A program made the translations under genes and the position numbers. A stretch of DNA of 36,939 nucleotides from Streptomyces somaliensis DSM 40738. Lineage in GTDB: Bacteria; Actinomycetota; Actinomycetes; Streptomycetales; Streptomycetaceae. The stretch lies in contig JAAXOU010000017.1 in NCBI GenBank assembly GCA_012396115.1, positions 1-36,939 of the forward strand, given 5' to 3'. The stretch's first letter is position 1. Every line of letters starts with the position of its first letter. The notes under the pieces are model-generated. The model searched no databases. It had not been told where the DNA came from and saw only the letters and a list, made by a program, of their open reading frames with translations. Shown here one piece after another: positions 24,180 through 36,939 of the stretch.

Positions 24180-24790
24180 GAACGGTGGGTCCGTTCGAAT
24201 AGCTGTGGCCGTCACACCGTCCTCCACAGGATCGGGCGCATCCCGTCATCCACAGGGTGGGGATCGGGAAGTTATCCGAGCTTCGTCCACAGCCTGCGTG
24301 GAGACGAGGTGATCCTCGCAGTTCAGGGCCTTGTGGATTTGTGACCAAACGCAATCCACAGGCTGTGGAAAGCTCGCCTGTCCACAGACACTGGACACCG
24401 TTGTCCACTGGCGTCCCACAGGGACGGCCCTGCGGTCCACAGCTTCTCCACACCGCTGTCCACTGTTCGGCAGCGAAACGCCCGCCCTCACCATGACGAG
24501 TGAAAGCGGTCACACCAGTGAGCCGGATTGGGCTGTGGGGAACCCGGGTAAAACTGGGGACGCCCTTGGGGAGAAGTCGGCTCTGCCTGTGCATCGGGTG
24601 TGCAGAACTTCGCTGTGTCCACAGCGGGCCCCGGTTGTCCACCACTGCCGCCCACAGGGCCGGTGGACAAAATTCCCGCTGTGACCTGCGTGGACGGGGT
24701 TATCCACGGTTTCCACAAGCCCTACTACTACTCCCACTCAGAGTTAGCTGGGATCTCGCTTGGAAGCGGGGCCTGTGCACAACTCGGCCG
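24180..24790. other. oriC: Origin of chromosomal replication (oriC)
   Basis: The dnaA-dnaN gap holds about 17 DnaA boxes like TTGTCCACA. Forward strand (start positions): 24220, 24246, 24283, 24352, 24378, 24401, 24433, 24444, 24456, 24615, 24635, 24700 and 24709. Reverse strand: 24332, 24364, 24534 and 24662. Those at 24401, 24456, 24635, 24662 and 24700 differ at the terminal base, and 24534 has an internal mismatch. They fall in a dense left cluster (24220-24464) and a right cluster (24615-24717), matching the bipartite Streptomyces origin. A CTA-repeat beside the right cluster may be the unwinding element. Short AT-richer segments lie between boxes. Genes flanking it and box density make this assignment firm; outer limits are approximate. 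Confidence 0.96.
24722..24732 (+). promoter_or_regulatory. Candidate DnaA-trio unwinding element
   Basis: CTACTACTACT lies 4 bases (AGCC) after two abutting DnaA boxes at 24700-24717. Its complement reads 3'-GATGATGATGA-5', the trinucleotide repeat described as the DnaA-trio of bacterial origins, in the same order (box, GC-rich spacer, trio) and orientation. Function here is inferred from that layout. Confidence 0.6.
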
Positions 24791-24962
24791 CGGCGCTCCG
24801 ACCGCCGCTCGCCACGACTTGACCCCGGGCCGCGCCGACTGCCAGCGGCGTACGTCAGACTGTTCCCCGGCATCCCCGAGGGGCCGCTGCGGCGGTGGAC
24901 GGACCGGATGCCGGACGAGGAAGGCCAGCAGGGCGAGCCAGCAACAGCAGGAGGCGGCTTAC

Positions 24963-26093
24963 GTGAAGATCCGGGTGGAGCGCGATGTACTCGCGGAGGC
25001 GGTGGCCTGGGTGGCCCGCAGCCTCCCGGCCCGTCCGCCCGCGCCCGTGCTCGCGGGCCTTCTGCTGAGGGCCGAGGACGGCGCGCTGAGCTTCTCCAGC
25101 TTCGACTACGAGGTCTCCGCGCGGGTCTCGGTCGAGGCCGAGGTCGAGGAGGACGGCACGGTCCTGGTGTCCGGCCGGCTGCTCGCCGACATCTGCCGCG
25201 CCCTCCCCAACCGGCCGGTGGAGATCTCCACCGACGGCGTGCGGGCCACGGTGGTCTGCGGGTCGTCCCGCTTCACCCTCCACACGCTGCCCGTGGAGGA
25301 GTACCCGGCGCTGCCGCAGATGCCGACCGCCACCGGCACCGTGCCGGGCGAGGTCTTCGCCTCCGCCGCCGCCCAGGTCGCCATCGCCGCGGGCCGCGAC
25401 GACACGCTGCCCGTCCTGACCGGCGTGCGCATCGAGATCGAGGGCGACAGGGTCACGCTGGCCTCCACCGACCGCTACCGCTTCGCGGTCCGCGAGTTCC
25501 TGTGGAAGCCGGAGTCCCCGGACGCCTCGGCCGTCGCCCTGGTGCCCGCCAAGACCCTGCTGGACACGGCCAAGGCGCTGACCAGCGGCGACACGGTGAC
25601 ACTAGCCCTGGCCGGCTCCGGCGCCGGCGAGGGGCTGATCGGTTTCGAGGGGGCCGGGCGCCGCACCACCACCCGGCTGCTCGAGGGTGACCTGCCCAAG
25701 TACCGGACGCTGTTCCCGACCGAGTTCAACACGGTCGCGACGATCGAGACCGCCCCGTTCGTGGAGGCGGTGAAGCGCGTGTCCCTGGTCGCCGAGCGGA
25801 ACACCCCGGTGCGGCTCGGCTTCGAGCAGGGCGTGCTCATCCTCGAGGCGGGCTCCAGCGACGACGCACAGGCTGTGGAGCGCGTCGACGCGCAGCTGGA
25901 GGGCGACGACATCTCGATCGCCTTCAACCCGACGTTCCTGCTCGACGGCCTCAGCGCCATCGACGCGCCGGTCGCCCAGCTGTCCTTCACCACCTCCACC
26001 AAGCCCGCCCTGCTGAGCGGCAAGCCGGCGGTGGACGCGGAGGCGGACGAGACGTACAAGTACCTCATCATGCCGGTCCGGCTCAGCGGCTGA
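24963..26093 (+). CDS. dnaN: DNA polymerase III subunit beta (sliding clamp)
   Basis: The 376-residue protein forms the ring that tethers the replicative polymerase to DNA and binds many repair factors. It shows the three-domain clamp layout: VKIRVERDVLAEAVAWVARSL at the start, LASTDRYRFAVREF near residue 165, and a C-terminal KYLIMPVRL, which forms the client-binding pocket. The GTG at 24963 has AGGAGG 8 nt upstream. A longer frame into oriC is open but not supported. The about 170 bases between the last oriC box and the start contain no clear promoter that I can name. Confidence 0.97.
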   Translation: MKIRVERDVLAEAVAWVARSLPARPPAPVLAGLLLRAEDGALSFSSFDYEVSARVSVEAEVEEDGTVLVSGRLLADICRALPNRPVEISTDGVRATVVCGSSRFTLHTLPVEEYPALPQMPTATGTVPGEVFASAAAQVAIAAGRDDTLPVLTGVRIEIEGDRVTLASTDRYRFAVREFLWKPESPDASAVALVPAKTLLDTAKALTSGDTVTLALAGSGAGEGLIGFEGAGRRTTTRLLEGDLPKYRTLFPTEFNTVATIETAPFVEAVKRVSLVAERNTPVRLGFEQGVLILEAGSSDDAQAVERVDAQLEGDDISIAFNPTFLLDGLSAIDAPVAQLSFTTSTKPALLSGKPAVDAEADETYKYLIMPVRLSG

Positions 26094-26184
26094 CCGGGCG
26101 ACCGACCCCACAGGTGTGCACCCGCGCCCGGGCGTAGTCTCGGACGCGGGTACGAACTCGCACACAACGCGTAAGGAAGATCTG

Positions 26185-27060
26185 ATGGAGCTCGGTCTCA
26201 TCGGCCTCGGCAAGATGGGCGGCAACATGCGCGAGCGCATCCGCCGCGCGGGCCACACCGTCGTCGGGTACGACCGCAACCCGGACCTCGCCGACGTCCA
26301 CAGCCTCGAAGAGCTCGTGGACAGGCTGGAGGGGCCGCGCGTCGTGTGGGTCATGGTGCCCGCCGGTGAGGCCACGCAGTCCACCGTCGACCGGCTGGCG
26401 GAGCTCCTCTCCCCCGGTGACGTCGTCGTCGACGGCGGGAACTCCCGCTGGACGGACGACGAGAGGCACGCGCGGGAGCTCGCCGCCAAGGGCATCGGCT
26501 TCGTCGACTGCGGTGTCTCCGGCGGCGTGTGGGGTCTGGAGAACGGCTACGCCCTGATGTACGGCGGTGACGCCGAGCACGTCGCGAAGGTCCAGCCGGT
26601 CTTCGACGCGCTGAAGCCGGAGGGCGAGTTCGGCTCCGTCCACGCCGGCAGGGTCGGTGCCGGCCACTTCGCGAAGATGGTCCACAACGGCATCGAGTAC
26701 GCGATGATGCAGGCCTTCGCCGAGGGCTGGGAGCTCCTGGAGGCCGTGGACTCCGTCACGGACGTCCGCGAGGTCTTCCGCTCCTGGCAGGAGGGCACGG
26801 TCATCCGCTCCTGGCTGCTGGACCTGGCCGTCCGCGCCCTCGACGACGACGAGCACCTGGAGAGGCTGCGGGGTTACGCCGCGGACTCAGGCGAGGGCCG
26901 CTGGACGGTCGAGGCCGCCATCGACAACGCGGTCCCGCTGCCCGCGATCACCGCGTCGCTGTTCGCGCGGTTCGCGTCGCGCCAGGACGACTCGCCGCAG
27001 ATGAAGATGATCGCCGCCCTGCGCAACCAGTTCGGCGGGCACGCGGTCGAGAGCAAGTAG
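26185..27060 (+). CDS. gnd: 6-phosphogluconate dehydrogenase, short (YqeC/GndA-like) type
   Basis: The 291-residue enzyme decarboxylates 6-phosphogluconate to ribulose 5-phosphate. It begins [15 protein letters not shown], the dinucleotide-binding motif, with [30 protein letters not shown] and the catalytic [18 protein letters not shown]. It is the short form of about 300 residues, not the 470-residue enzyme; some short-form enzymes prefer NAD, which I cannot judge here. The ATG at 26185 has AAGGAAG 5 nt upstream; an earlier ATG at 26116 is not supported. Its location between dnaN and recF is a Streptomyces peculiarity with no obvious replication role. Confidence 0.94.
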   Translation: MELGLIGLGKMGGNMRERIRRAGHTVVGYDRNPDLADVHSLEELVDRLEGPRVVWVMVPAGEATQSTVDRLAELLSPGDVVVDGGNSRWTDDERHARELAAKGIGFVDCGVSGGVWGLENGYALMYGGDAEHVAKVQPVFDALKPEGEFGSVHAGRVGAGHFAKMVHNGIEYAMMQAFAEGWELLEAVDSVTDVREVFRSWQEGTVIRSWLLDLAVRALDDDEHLERLRGYAADSGEGRWTVEAAIDNAVPLPAITASLFARFASRQDDSPQMKMIAALRNQFGGHAVESK

Positions 27061-27091
27061 CACGCACAGCCGGGAGAGGTCGGCGCACACC

Positions 27092-28222
27092 ATGCACGTC
27101 ACGCATCTGTCGCTGGCCGACTTCCGTTCCTACGCCCGGGCCGAGCTCCCGCTCGATCCGGGCGTCAGCGTGTTCGTGGGGGCCAACGGCCAGGGCAAGA
27201 CGAACCTGGTCGAGGCGGTCGGCTACCTGGCGACGCTCGGCAGCCATCGGGCGTCGTCCGACGCGCCCCTCGTCCGGATCGGAGCCGAGCGGGCCGTGAT
27301 CCGTGCGGCCGTCCGGCAGAGCGAGCGGCAGCAGCTCGTCGAGCTGGAGCTCAACCCCGGGAAGGCCAACCGTGCCCGCGTCAACCGGTCCTCGCAGGTC
27401 AGACCGCGCGACGTGCTGGGGATCATACGCACCGTGCTGTTCGCGCCCGAGGACCTCGCCCTGGTGAAGGGCGACCCCGGCGAGCGGCGGCGCTTCCTCG
27501 ACGAGCTGGTCACCGCCCGGTCGCCGCGCATGGCCGGCGTGCGGTCCGACTACGACCGGATCCTCAGGCAGCGCAACACCCTGCTGAAGACCGCCGCGAT
27601 GGCCCGGCGGCACGGCGGCCGCTCTATGGACCTGTCCACCCTCGACGTGTGGGACCAGCACCTCGCGCGGACCGGTGCCGAGCTGCTCGCGCAGCGGCTC
27701 GACCTCGTCACCGCGCTCCGGCCGCTCGCCGCCGAGGCGTACGAGCAGCTGGCCCCTGGCGGCGGCCCCGTCGACCTGGAGTACCGCGCTTCGGCCGTCG
27801 GCGACGCCGTCGTGCCGACCGGGAGGGAGGAGCTGTGCGAGCGGCTGCTCGCCGCGCTCGCCGGTGTGCGCCGGCAGGAGATCGAGCGCGGCGTCACCCT
27901 CGTCGGGCCGCACCGCGACGATCTCGGCCTGGTGCTGGGAGGGATGCCGGCGAAGGGGTACGCCAGCCACGGCGAGTCCTGGTCGTACGCGCTGGCGCTG
28001 CGGCTGGCCTCGTACGACCTGCTGCGCGCGGAGGGCAACGAACCCGTGCTCGTGCTCGACGACGTCTTCGCCGAACTGGACGCGAGGCGGCGGGAGCGGC
28101 TGGCGGAGCTGGTCGCGCCCGGTGAGCAGGTGCTGGTGACGGCGGCGGTGGACGACGACGTGCCGGGGGTGCTCGCGGGAACGCGGTACGCGGTGTCGGG
28201 AGGGGCGGTGGAACGCGTATGA
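27092..28222 (+). CDS. recF: DNA replication and repair protein RecF
   Basis: The 376-residue SMC-like ATPase helps load RecA at gaps. It has [19 protein letters not shown], Walker A GANGQGKT (residues 30-37), an [12 protein letters not shown] signature segment and Walker [15 protein letters not shown] with the D-loop. The length is normal for the family. The ATG at 27092 begins 31 bases after gnd. The stop overlaps the dciA start (ATGA, 28219-28222), so the two are coupled. Confidence 0.97.
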   Translation: MHVTHLSLADFRSYARAELPLDPGVSVFVGANGQGKTNLVEAVGYLATLGSHRASSDAPLVRIGAERAVIRAAVRQSERQQLVELELNPGKANRARVNRSSQVRPRDVLGIIRTVLFAPEDLALVKGDPGERRRFLDELVTARSPRMAGVRSDYDRILRQRNTLLKTAAMARRHGGRSMDLSTLDVWDQHLARTGAELLAQRLDLVTALRPLAAEAYEQLAPGGGPVDLEYRASAVGDAVVPTGREELCERLLAALAGVRRQEIERGVTLVGPHRDDLGLVLGGMPAKGYASHGESWSYALALRLASYDLLRAEGNEPVLVLDDVFAELDARRRERLAELVAPGEQVLVTAAVDDDVPGVLAGTRYAVSGGAVERV

Positions 28223-28770
28223 GCACACGGCCGCAGCCGCCGGCGGGCGCGGTGCGGGTCACCGAGCCGTCCGGCGTCGACCTCGCGCGCGTGGCGCTGC
28301 GCGCGGCGAAGGAGCAGGCGAAGGCGCGGGGCGCCGCCGTCCAGCAGAGGAAACAGGCGCGTCGCGGCGGCGGGCTGCGCTCCGGGGCACGCGCCGACGG
28401 GCGCGACCCGCTGCCGCTGGGCGCGGCGATCAACCGGCTGATCACCGAGCGCGGCTGGGAGGCGCCCGCGGCGGTCGGCGGCGTCATGGGGCGGTGGCCG
28501 CAGATCGTGGGCGAGGACCTGGCGAAGCACTGCGTGCCCCTGCGGTACGACGAGGACCCCGACGAGCGCGTCCTCACCGTCCAGTGCGACTCCACGGCGT
28601 GGGCGACGCAGTTGCGGCTGCTCGCCCCGCGGCTGGTGGCCCGGCTCAACGAGGACCTGGGGCACGGGACGGTACGCCACATCCGCGTGCTCGGACCGGG
28701 CGGACCGCGCCGCGGGTACGGCCCGCTGCGGGCGCCCGGGAGCACCGGGGCCGGCGACACCTACGGCTGA
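28219..28770 (+). CDS. DciA-type protein (DUF721), replicative helicase partner
   Basis: The 183-residue protein has a basic disordered N-terminus (residues 1-65) and a DUF721 domain (about 70-160) with [36 protein letters not shown] and [28 protein letters not shown]721 proteins are the ancestral DciA helicase operators that help load DnaB. The ATG overlaps the recF stop. A hairpin follows (28771-28795). The family is certain, the loader role follows from established work on DciA. Confidence 0.93.
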   Translation: MSTRPQPPAGAVRVTEPSGVDLARVALRAAKEQAKARGAAVQQRKQARRGGGLRSGARADGRDPLPLGAAINRLITERGWEAPAAVGGVMGRWPQIVGEDLAKHCVPLRYDEDPDERVLTVQCDSTAWATQLRLLAPRLVARLNEDLGHGTVRHIRVLGPGGPRRGYGPLRAPGSTGAGDTYG

Positions 28771-28795
28771 CGGCCCGCCCGCGGGGCGCGGGCCG
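28771..28795 (+). terminator. Hairpin after dciA
   Basis: CGGCCCGC and GCGGGCCG form an 8-bp perfect stem with a 9-base GC-rich loop, immediately after the dciA stop. It probably ends the dnaN-gnd-recF-dciA transcripts. Confidence 0.55.
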
Positions 28796-31288
<2,493 letters not shown>

Positions 31289-31329
31289 GTCGGCCTCAGC
31301 TGACCGCACGAAAGGACCGAAGACCGGCA

Positions 31330-33990
<2,661 letters not shown>

Positions 33991-33993
33991 AGC

Positions 33994-34656
33994 GTGAGCG
34001 GAGCCACGGGCGCCGGTTCGGCCGGCTCGGCCGCTTCGAGGAAGAACGGTGCCCGTGGCCCTGCCACGGACTCCCAGGGGGTTTCAGTGACCGATCCGCG
34101 CGGGCCGAAGGCCCCGTACGAGACGTACGACGACGGCCCGCTGCCCGGTGAGCGGCCGCCCACCGGGCGGACGGCCCAGCAGCCGTACCACCCGCCGCAG
34201 GCGTACGCGGCACAGGGCGCCCGCGGGGGCGCCGGGACCGGGGAGCCGGTGCGCCGGCCCCGTACGGGCGCCAGGACGACGCCGCGGACGCGCAAGGCGC
34301 GGCTGCGGGTGGCCAAGGCCGACCCGTGGTCGGTGATGAAGGTCAGCTTCCTGCTCTCCATCGCCCTGGGCATCTGCACGGTCGTCGCGGCGGCCGTGCT
34401 GTGGATGGTCATGGACGCGATGGGCGTCTTCTCGACGGTCGGCGCGACGATCAGCGACGCGACGGGCTCCACCCAGAGCAACGGGTTCGACCTGCAGGCG
34501 TTCCTGTCGCTGCCGCGCGTCCTCCTCTTCACGTCGGTCATCGCCGTGATCGACGTCGTGCTGGCCACGGCGCTGGCCACGCTGGGGGCCTTCGTCTACA
34601 ACCTGGCGGCCGGTTTCGTGGGCGGCGTGGAGCTGACGCTCGCCGAGGACGAATAG
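33994..34656 (+). CDS. DUF3566 domain membrane protein
   Basis: The 220-residue protein has a Pro/Gly/Arg-rich cytoplasmic N-terminus (residues 1-105), a basic stretch RKARLRVAKADPWSVMKVSF, a first membrane helix (about 114-135) and a second helix (about 175-200), ending GFVGGVELTLAEDE. This is the DUF3566 architecture found directly after gyrA in actinobacteria (the Rv0007 position in mycobacteria). Its function is unknown to me. The GTG at 33994 has GGAG within the end of gyrA and follows its stop by 3 bases, so it is co-translated with gyrA. Confidence 0.9.
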   Translation: MSGATGAGSAGSAASRKNGARGPATDSQGVSVTDPRGPKAPYETYDDGPLPGERPPTGRTAQQPYHPPQAYAAQGARGGAGTGEPVRRPRTGARTTPRTRKARLRVAKADPWSVMKVSFLLSIALGICTVVAAAVLWMVMDAMGVFSTVGATISDATGSTQSNGFDLQAFLSLPRVLLFTSVIAVIDVVLATALATLGAFVYNLAAGFVGGVELTLAEDE

Positions 34657-34661
34657 CGATT

Positions 34662-34690
34662 TTGGCGGGAGCCGCCCTGTGCGCTAATCT
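34662..34690 (+). promoter_or_regulatory. Promoter of tRNA-Ile
   Basis: TTGGCG (34662-34667) and TAATCT (34685-34690) are separated by 17 bases, a good vegetative (HrdB-type) promoter. The predicted transcription start near 34697 is about 18 bases before the mature tRNA 5' end. It begins only 6 bases after the DUF3566 stop codon. Confidence 0.75.
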
Positions 34691-34714
34691 TCAGAGGTCA
34701 GCGCGCAGCGCGGA

Positions 34715-34788
34715 GGGGCTATAGCTCAGTTGGTTAGAGCGCATCCCTGATAAGGATGAGGCCACAGGTTCAAATCCTGTTAGCCCCA
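34715..34788 (+). tRNA. tRNA-Ile (GAT)
   Basis: The 74-nt gene folds as a normal cloverleaf: acceptor GGGGCTA/TAGCCCC, D arm GCTC/GAGC, anticodon stem CATCC/GGATG with loop CTGATAA, and T arm ACAGG/CCTGT around TTCAAAT. The anticodon GAT (34749-34751) reads Ile codons. The discriminator is A and CCA is not encoded. It has its own promoter and is followed 8 bases later by a strong terminator. A tRNA-Ile after gyrA is usual in actinobacteria. Confidence 0.98.
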
Positions 34789-34795
34789 CAGCGAC

Positions 34796-34825
34796 GGAGG
34801 CCCCGGTCGAAAGACCGGGGCCTCC
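34796..34825 (+). terminator. Terminator of tRNA-Ile
   Basis: GGAGGCCCCGGTC and GACCGGGGCCTCC form a perfect 13-bp stem closed by a GAAA tetraloop, beginning 8 bases after the tRNA. It lacks a T tract. Confidence 0.9.
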
Positions 34826-34972
34826 GGCCTTTCCGGGCCCGTCCGATCACCGAACCGGGTGCCGGGAGGGTGCCGTACCACCGTGCGGAGCCAGGTCACC
34901 GAATGGTATCGATCGGTGTGTATAGTCGGGCGCCAGAAGGTCTCCTACGTCAACGAAAGACGAGGTCGCGCG

Positions 34973-35101
34973 GTGAAGAAGCTTCTCCTGGTCGCACTGG
35001 CCGCCATCGGCGGACTCCTCGTGTACCGCCAGATCCAGGCGGATCGCGCCGAGCAGGACCTGTGGACGGAGGCGACCGACTCCGTGCCCGCGGGTTCGTG
35101 A
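34973..35101 (+). CDS. DLW-39 family small protein
   Basis: The 42-residue protein has a hydrophobic N-terminus (KKLLLVALAAIGGLLVYRQI) that is a membrane helix or uncleaved signal, and the family signature DRAEQDLWTEATDSV. It belongs to the small actinobacterial DLW-39 family, found near gyrA and tRNA-Ile; function unknown. The start is the GTG at 34973, with GAGG 7 nt upstream. A longer frame from 34859 would run through the probable promoter and is rejected. A TATAGT at 34921-34926 may be its -10. A hairpin with a T run follows. Confidence 0.85.
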   Translation: MKKLLLVALAAIGGLLVYRQIQADRAEQDLWTEATDSVPAGS

Positions 35102-35117
35102 GCGCGTCATACGCATG

Positions 35118-35154
35118 AGGGCCCCGGCTGCTGGGAAGCGGCCGGGGCTCTTTT
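35118..35154 (+). terminator. Rho-independent terminator after the DLW-39 gene
   Basis: GCCCCGGC (35121-35128) and GCCGGGGC (35141-35148) form an 8-bp stem. It is extended inward by a wobble and GCT/AGC pairs around a GGGA loop, and followed by TCTTTT. It starts 19 bases after the stop codon. Confidence 0.85.
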
Positions 35155-35300
35155 CGTCGTGGGGCCCCTTTTCGCCGCGGGCCGCCTTCTCCGGGGCCGC
35201 CTCTTCGCCGCGGCCCCCTTCCCGTCGCGGGGCACTTCCCGCTGCGAGGCACTTCCCGTTGTAAAGCACTTCCGGTTGTGGGCACTTCCGTTGTGGACGG
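35150..35300. repeat. Degenerate 17-bp tandem repeat, about nine units
   Basis: Units related to CTTCCCGTTGTRRRGCA follow each other with 15-18 bp periods, starting at 35150, 35167, 35185, 35200, 35217, 35235, 35252, 35269 and 35285. The best-conserved word, GCACTTCC, recurs at 35232, 35249, 35266 and 35282. Divergence rises toward the left, where units become more GC-rich. The first unit lies in the T-run of the terminator. No coding potential is evident. Confidence 0.75.
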
Positions 35301-35519
35301 TGCCGGTCGTGGACGGGGCCGGGAGCGCTGCGGGTTCGCCCGAGCGAATCCCCGCTCGCCTGAGCGAACGGCGGCTCACCCCGTGCCGGGCGCCGACCGG
35401 AACGCCGGGCCGTGCGCGCGGTCGCGGGGCGGTCGGCGGGGCGATCGCCGCCCGCCGCGGGCACCGACGGCGGTCGCCGGGCAGGATGGTGCGGACAGGG
35501 AGACCGGGAGGGGAGGCAC
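35301..35519. other. Upstream region of the terminal secreted-protein gene
   Basis: The region holds two copies of CGCCYGAGCGAA (35337-35348 and 35357-35368), 20 bp apart, each including a short inverted repeat (TTCGC/GCGAA in the first). They could be operator sites for the gene at 35520. The rest is GC-rich without a recognisable promoter or gene. Confidence 0.4.
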
Positions 35520-36939
35520 GTGGACGTGCGAGGACGGATCCGTGGCGCGACGGGGGCCGACGGGGCGACGGGAGCCGTCGCGGAACGCGTGACGCCGGTC
35601 GGCCGTGCGAGGGGGGCCCGGGGTGGAGCGGGCCCCCGGACGGGGCGGGTGGGCGTGGTGGCCGCGGTGGCCGGGGCGGCGGTCCTCGCCTCGGGGACAT
35701 CCGCACCGGCGGCCCCCGCGAACGGCGAGCCCGTCCCGTACGCCTTCGCCGAGGACGCCCGGCCGGTCCGGGGCTCCTCGACCACGAGTGACGCCCCCCG
35801 CCTGGCCGCCGGCCCGGTCTACCGGGACGGCCTCCCCCGGGACGGCGAGCTGGTCTACCGCGTCGACCTGGACGCCGCCTCCCACGCGTACGTCTCCGCC
35901 GTCGCCGTGCCGCCGCCGGGCGCCCGGCCCTCCTTCCAGGACGGGCTGAAGGTGTCCCTGCAGAACCGGGACGGCTCCGACTGCGGCGGCGGCACCGCGC
36001 GGTTCGGCCCCGCGGAGTTCGCCCGGCCGATCGCCGCGTACGCCGACCGCACGCTCAGCCCGGACCGGTCGCTGTGCCGGGAGGCCGGCTCGTACTACGT
36101 CGTCGTCGAGCGCGAGGGCGGGGAGTCGTCGACGGGGGAGCCCTGGGGGCTGGAACTCCGGCACTTCCTGGAGCCGGGACTGCGGGAGGCCGGCCCGACC
36201 GCGGCGCCCGGCGACTGGCCCAGCGCCTCGCCCGAACCCCCCGCGGGCGGGCCCCGCCAGCGGGCCGGCGGCGCCGGTTTCTCCGACGCGCCCGGTCTCA
36301 CCGAGGGCGAGTGGACCGACCGCATCGAGCCCGGTCGGAGCCGCTTCTACCGTGTCCCCGTCGACTGGGGGCAGCAGCTGTTCGTCAGCGCCGACCTCGG
36401 CAGCTCGACCGGTGACGGCTTCGTGGGCGGCGCGCTGGCCGTGTCGCTGTACAACCCGGTACTGGGCCCGGTCGCCGGCGAGGACTCCCTGGCGTACGAC
36501 GGCAGGCAGAAGTCGGTGGCCTTCGACCCGCTGCCGCCGGTGGCGTACGAGAACCGCTTCAGCTCCGACCCCGGGACCAGCGGCCTCCGCTTCGCGGGCT
36601 GGTACTACCTGCGCGTGAGCCTCAACCCGAAGGTGGGGGAGGAGTTCGGCGACAAGCCGTACGGGCTGACCCTGCGCGTCAACGTCGAGGGCGGGGCCGC
36701 GGCGCCGCCGCCGTACGCCGGCCCGGCCGGGGCCTTCGAGGTCACCGGGGACGACCGGCGGGCGGCGGCCGACGGGCAGAGCGGCGCGGGCGCCGAGGAC
36801 GCCGGCACGATGGGGCTCGTCGCGGCGGGCGGCATCGGCACCGGGACGGTGCTGCTGCTCGGCCTCGGCCTGTGGACCGTACTGGCGCGGCGCCGCCCGG
36901 ACGCGGCGGGCGGCGCGGGGCCGGCGGCCGGAGCGCCCG
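35520..36939 (+). CDS. Unrecognised secreted, C-terminally membrane-anchored protein (partial)
   Basis: The frame opens at the GTG 35520 (VDVRGRIRG) after GGGAGGGGAGG and stays open for 473 codons to the window edge, so the end is missing. The N-terminus is basic (residues 1-44), then a hydrophobic segment VGVVAAVAGAAVLASGTSAPAA, a likely signal peptide. The mature part has two related beta-rich domains, each with a tyrosine-valine strand (ELVYRVDLD and RFYRVPVDW), two Cys that may form a disulfide (SDCGGG, SLCREA), and a Pro-rich linker between them. Near the end is a membrane helix (MGLVAAGGIGTGTVLLLGLGLW) followed by basic RRR. I do not recognise the family. The start may lie further in (GTG 35526 or 35589). 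A sensor or anchored envelope protein is plausible, but nothing in the sequence fixes the role. Confidence 0.75.
   Translation, partial: MDVRGRIRGATGADGATGAVAERVTPVGRARGARGGAGPRTGRVGVVAAVAGAAVLASGTSAPAAPANGEPVPYAFAEDARPVRGSSTTSDAPRLAAGPVYRDGLPRDGELVYRVDLDAASHAYVSAVAVPPPGARPSFQDGLKVSLQNRDGSDCGGGTARFGPAEFARPIAAYADRTLSPDRSLCREAGSYYVVVEREGGESSTGEPWGLELRHFLEPGLREAGPTAAPGDWPSASPEPPAGGPRQRAGGAGFSDAPGLTEGEWTDRIEPGRSRFYRVPVDWGQQLFVSADLGSSTGDGFVGGALAVSLYNPVLGPVAGEDSLAYDGRQKSVAFDPLPPVAYENRFSSDPGTSGLRFAGWYYLRVSLNPKVGEEFGDKPYGLTLRVNVEGGAAAPPPYAGPAGAFEVTGDDRRAAADGQSGAGAEDAGTMGLVAAGGIGTGTVLLLGLGLWTVLARRRPDAAGGAGPAAGAP

Noticed and set aside
24774..24782. TGTGCACAA as a further DnaA box
   Set aside because: It has a C at the position where the box needs G/A and reads as a self-palindrome; I keep it outside the box list.

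Overview
This is the replication-origin region of a Streptomyces chromosome, or that of a very close relative; the species cannot be named from the sequence alone. The evidence is the very high GC content, many GTG starts, perfect parS sites of the form GTTTCACGTGAAAC, a DnaA with a long Gly/Pro-rich linker, dozens of TTGTCCACA-like boxes between dnaA and dnaN, and the gene order parB-parA-rsmG-jag-yidC-yidD-rnpA-rpmH-dnaA-oriC-dnaN-gnd-recF-dciA-gyrB-gyrA. The order is the one I know from S. coelicolor around SCO3868-SCO3901.

Layout. Positions 1-226 (minus) hold the start of a class A penicillin-binding protein. A PadR regulator (584-1276) with a perfect PadR-type palindrome in its promoter is followed by inositol-phosphate synthase and an MFS transporter. 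Two parS sites lie in the convergent gap before the tRNA nucleotidyltransferase gene (minus). Divergent from that gene is an envelope and redox cluster: a DUF6049-type membrane protein, murJ, a pseudokinase with an extracellular discoidin-like domain, sigM and its zinc-binding anti-sigma factor, then trxB-trxA behind a SigR-type promoter. From 15113 to 21718 everything is on the minus strand: a GNAT protein, parB-parA, rsmG, and the jag-yidC-yidD-rnpA-rpmH operon. From dnaA (22079) onward everything reads rightward: dnaA, oriC (about 24180-24790), dnaN, gnd, recF, dciA, gyrB, gyrA, a DUF3566 membrane protein, tRNA-Ile(GAT), a 42-residue DLW-39 type protein and an unrecognised secreted, membrane-anchored protein cut by the window end.

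How it works together. DnaA binds oriC and its own promoter, and DnaN, RecF, DciA and the gyrase subunits serve fork loading and topology. ParA/ParB act on six parS sites, all left of oriC, to organise and segregate the origins. RnpA, RpmH, YidD, YidC and Jag serve tRNA processing, ribosomes and membrane insertion. Thioredoxin and the inositol synthase (precursor of mycothiol and phosphatidylinositol) give a thiol-redox theme, and PBP, MurJ and the pseudokinase a peptidoglycan theme.

Most of the window is conserved core genome. The less explained parts are two 17-bp tandem arrays (23987-24105 and 35150-35300), a 21-bp duplication beside oriC, a candidate DnaA-trio at 24722-24732, paired operator-like repeats at 35337-35368, and the terminal secreted protein.
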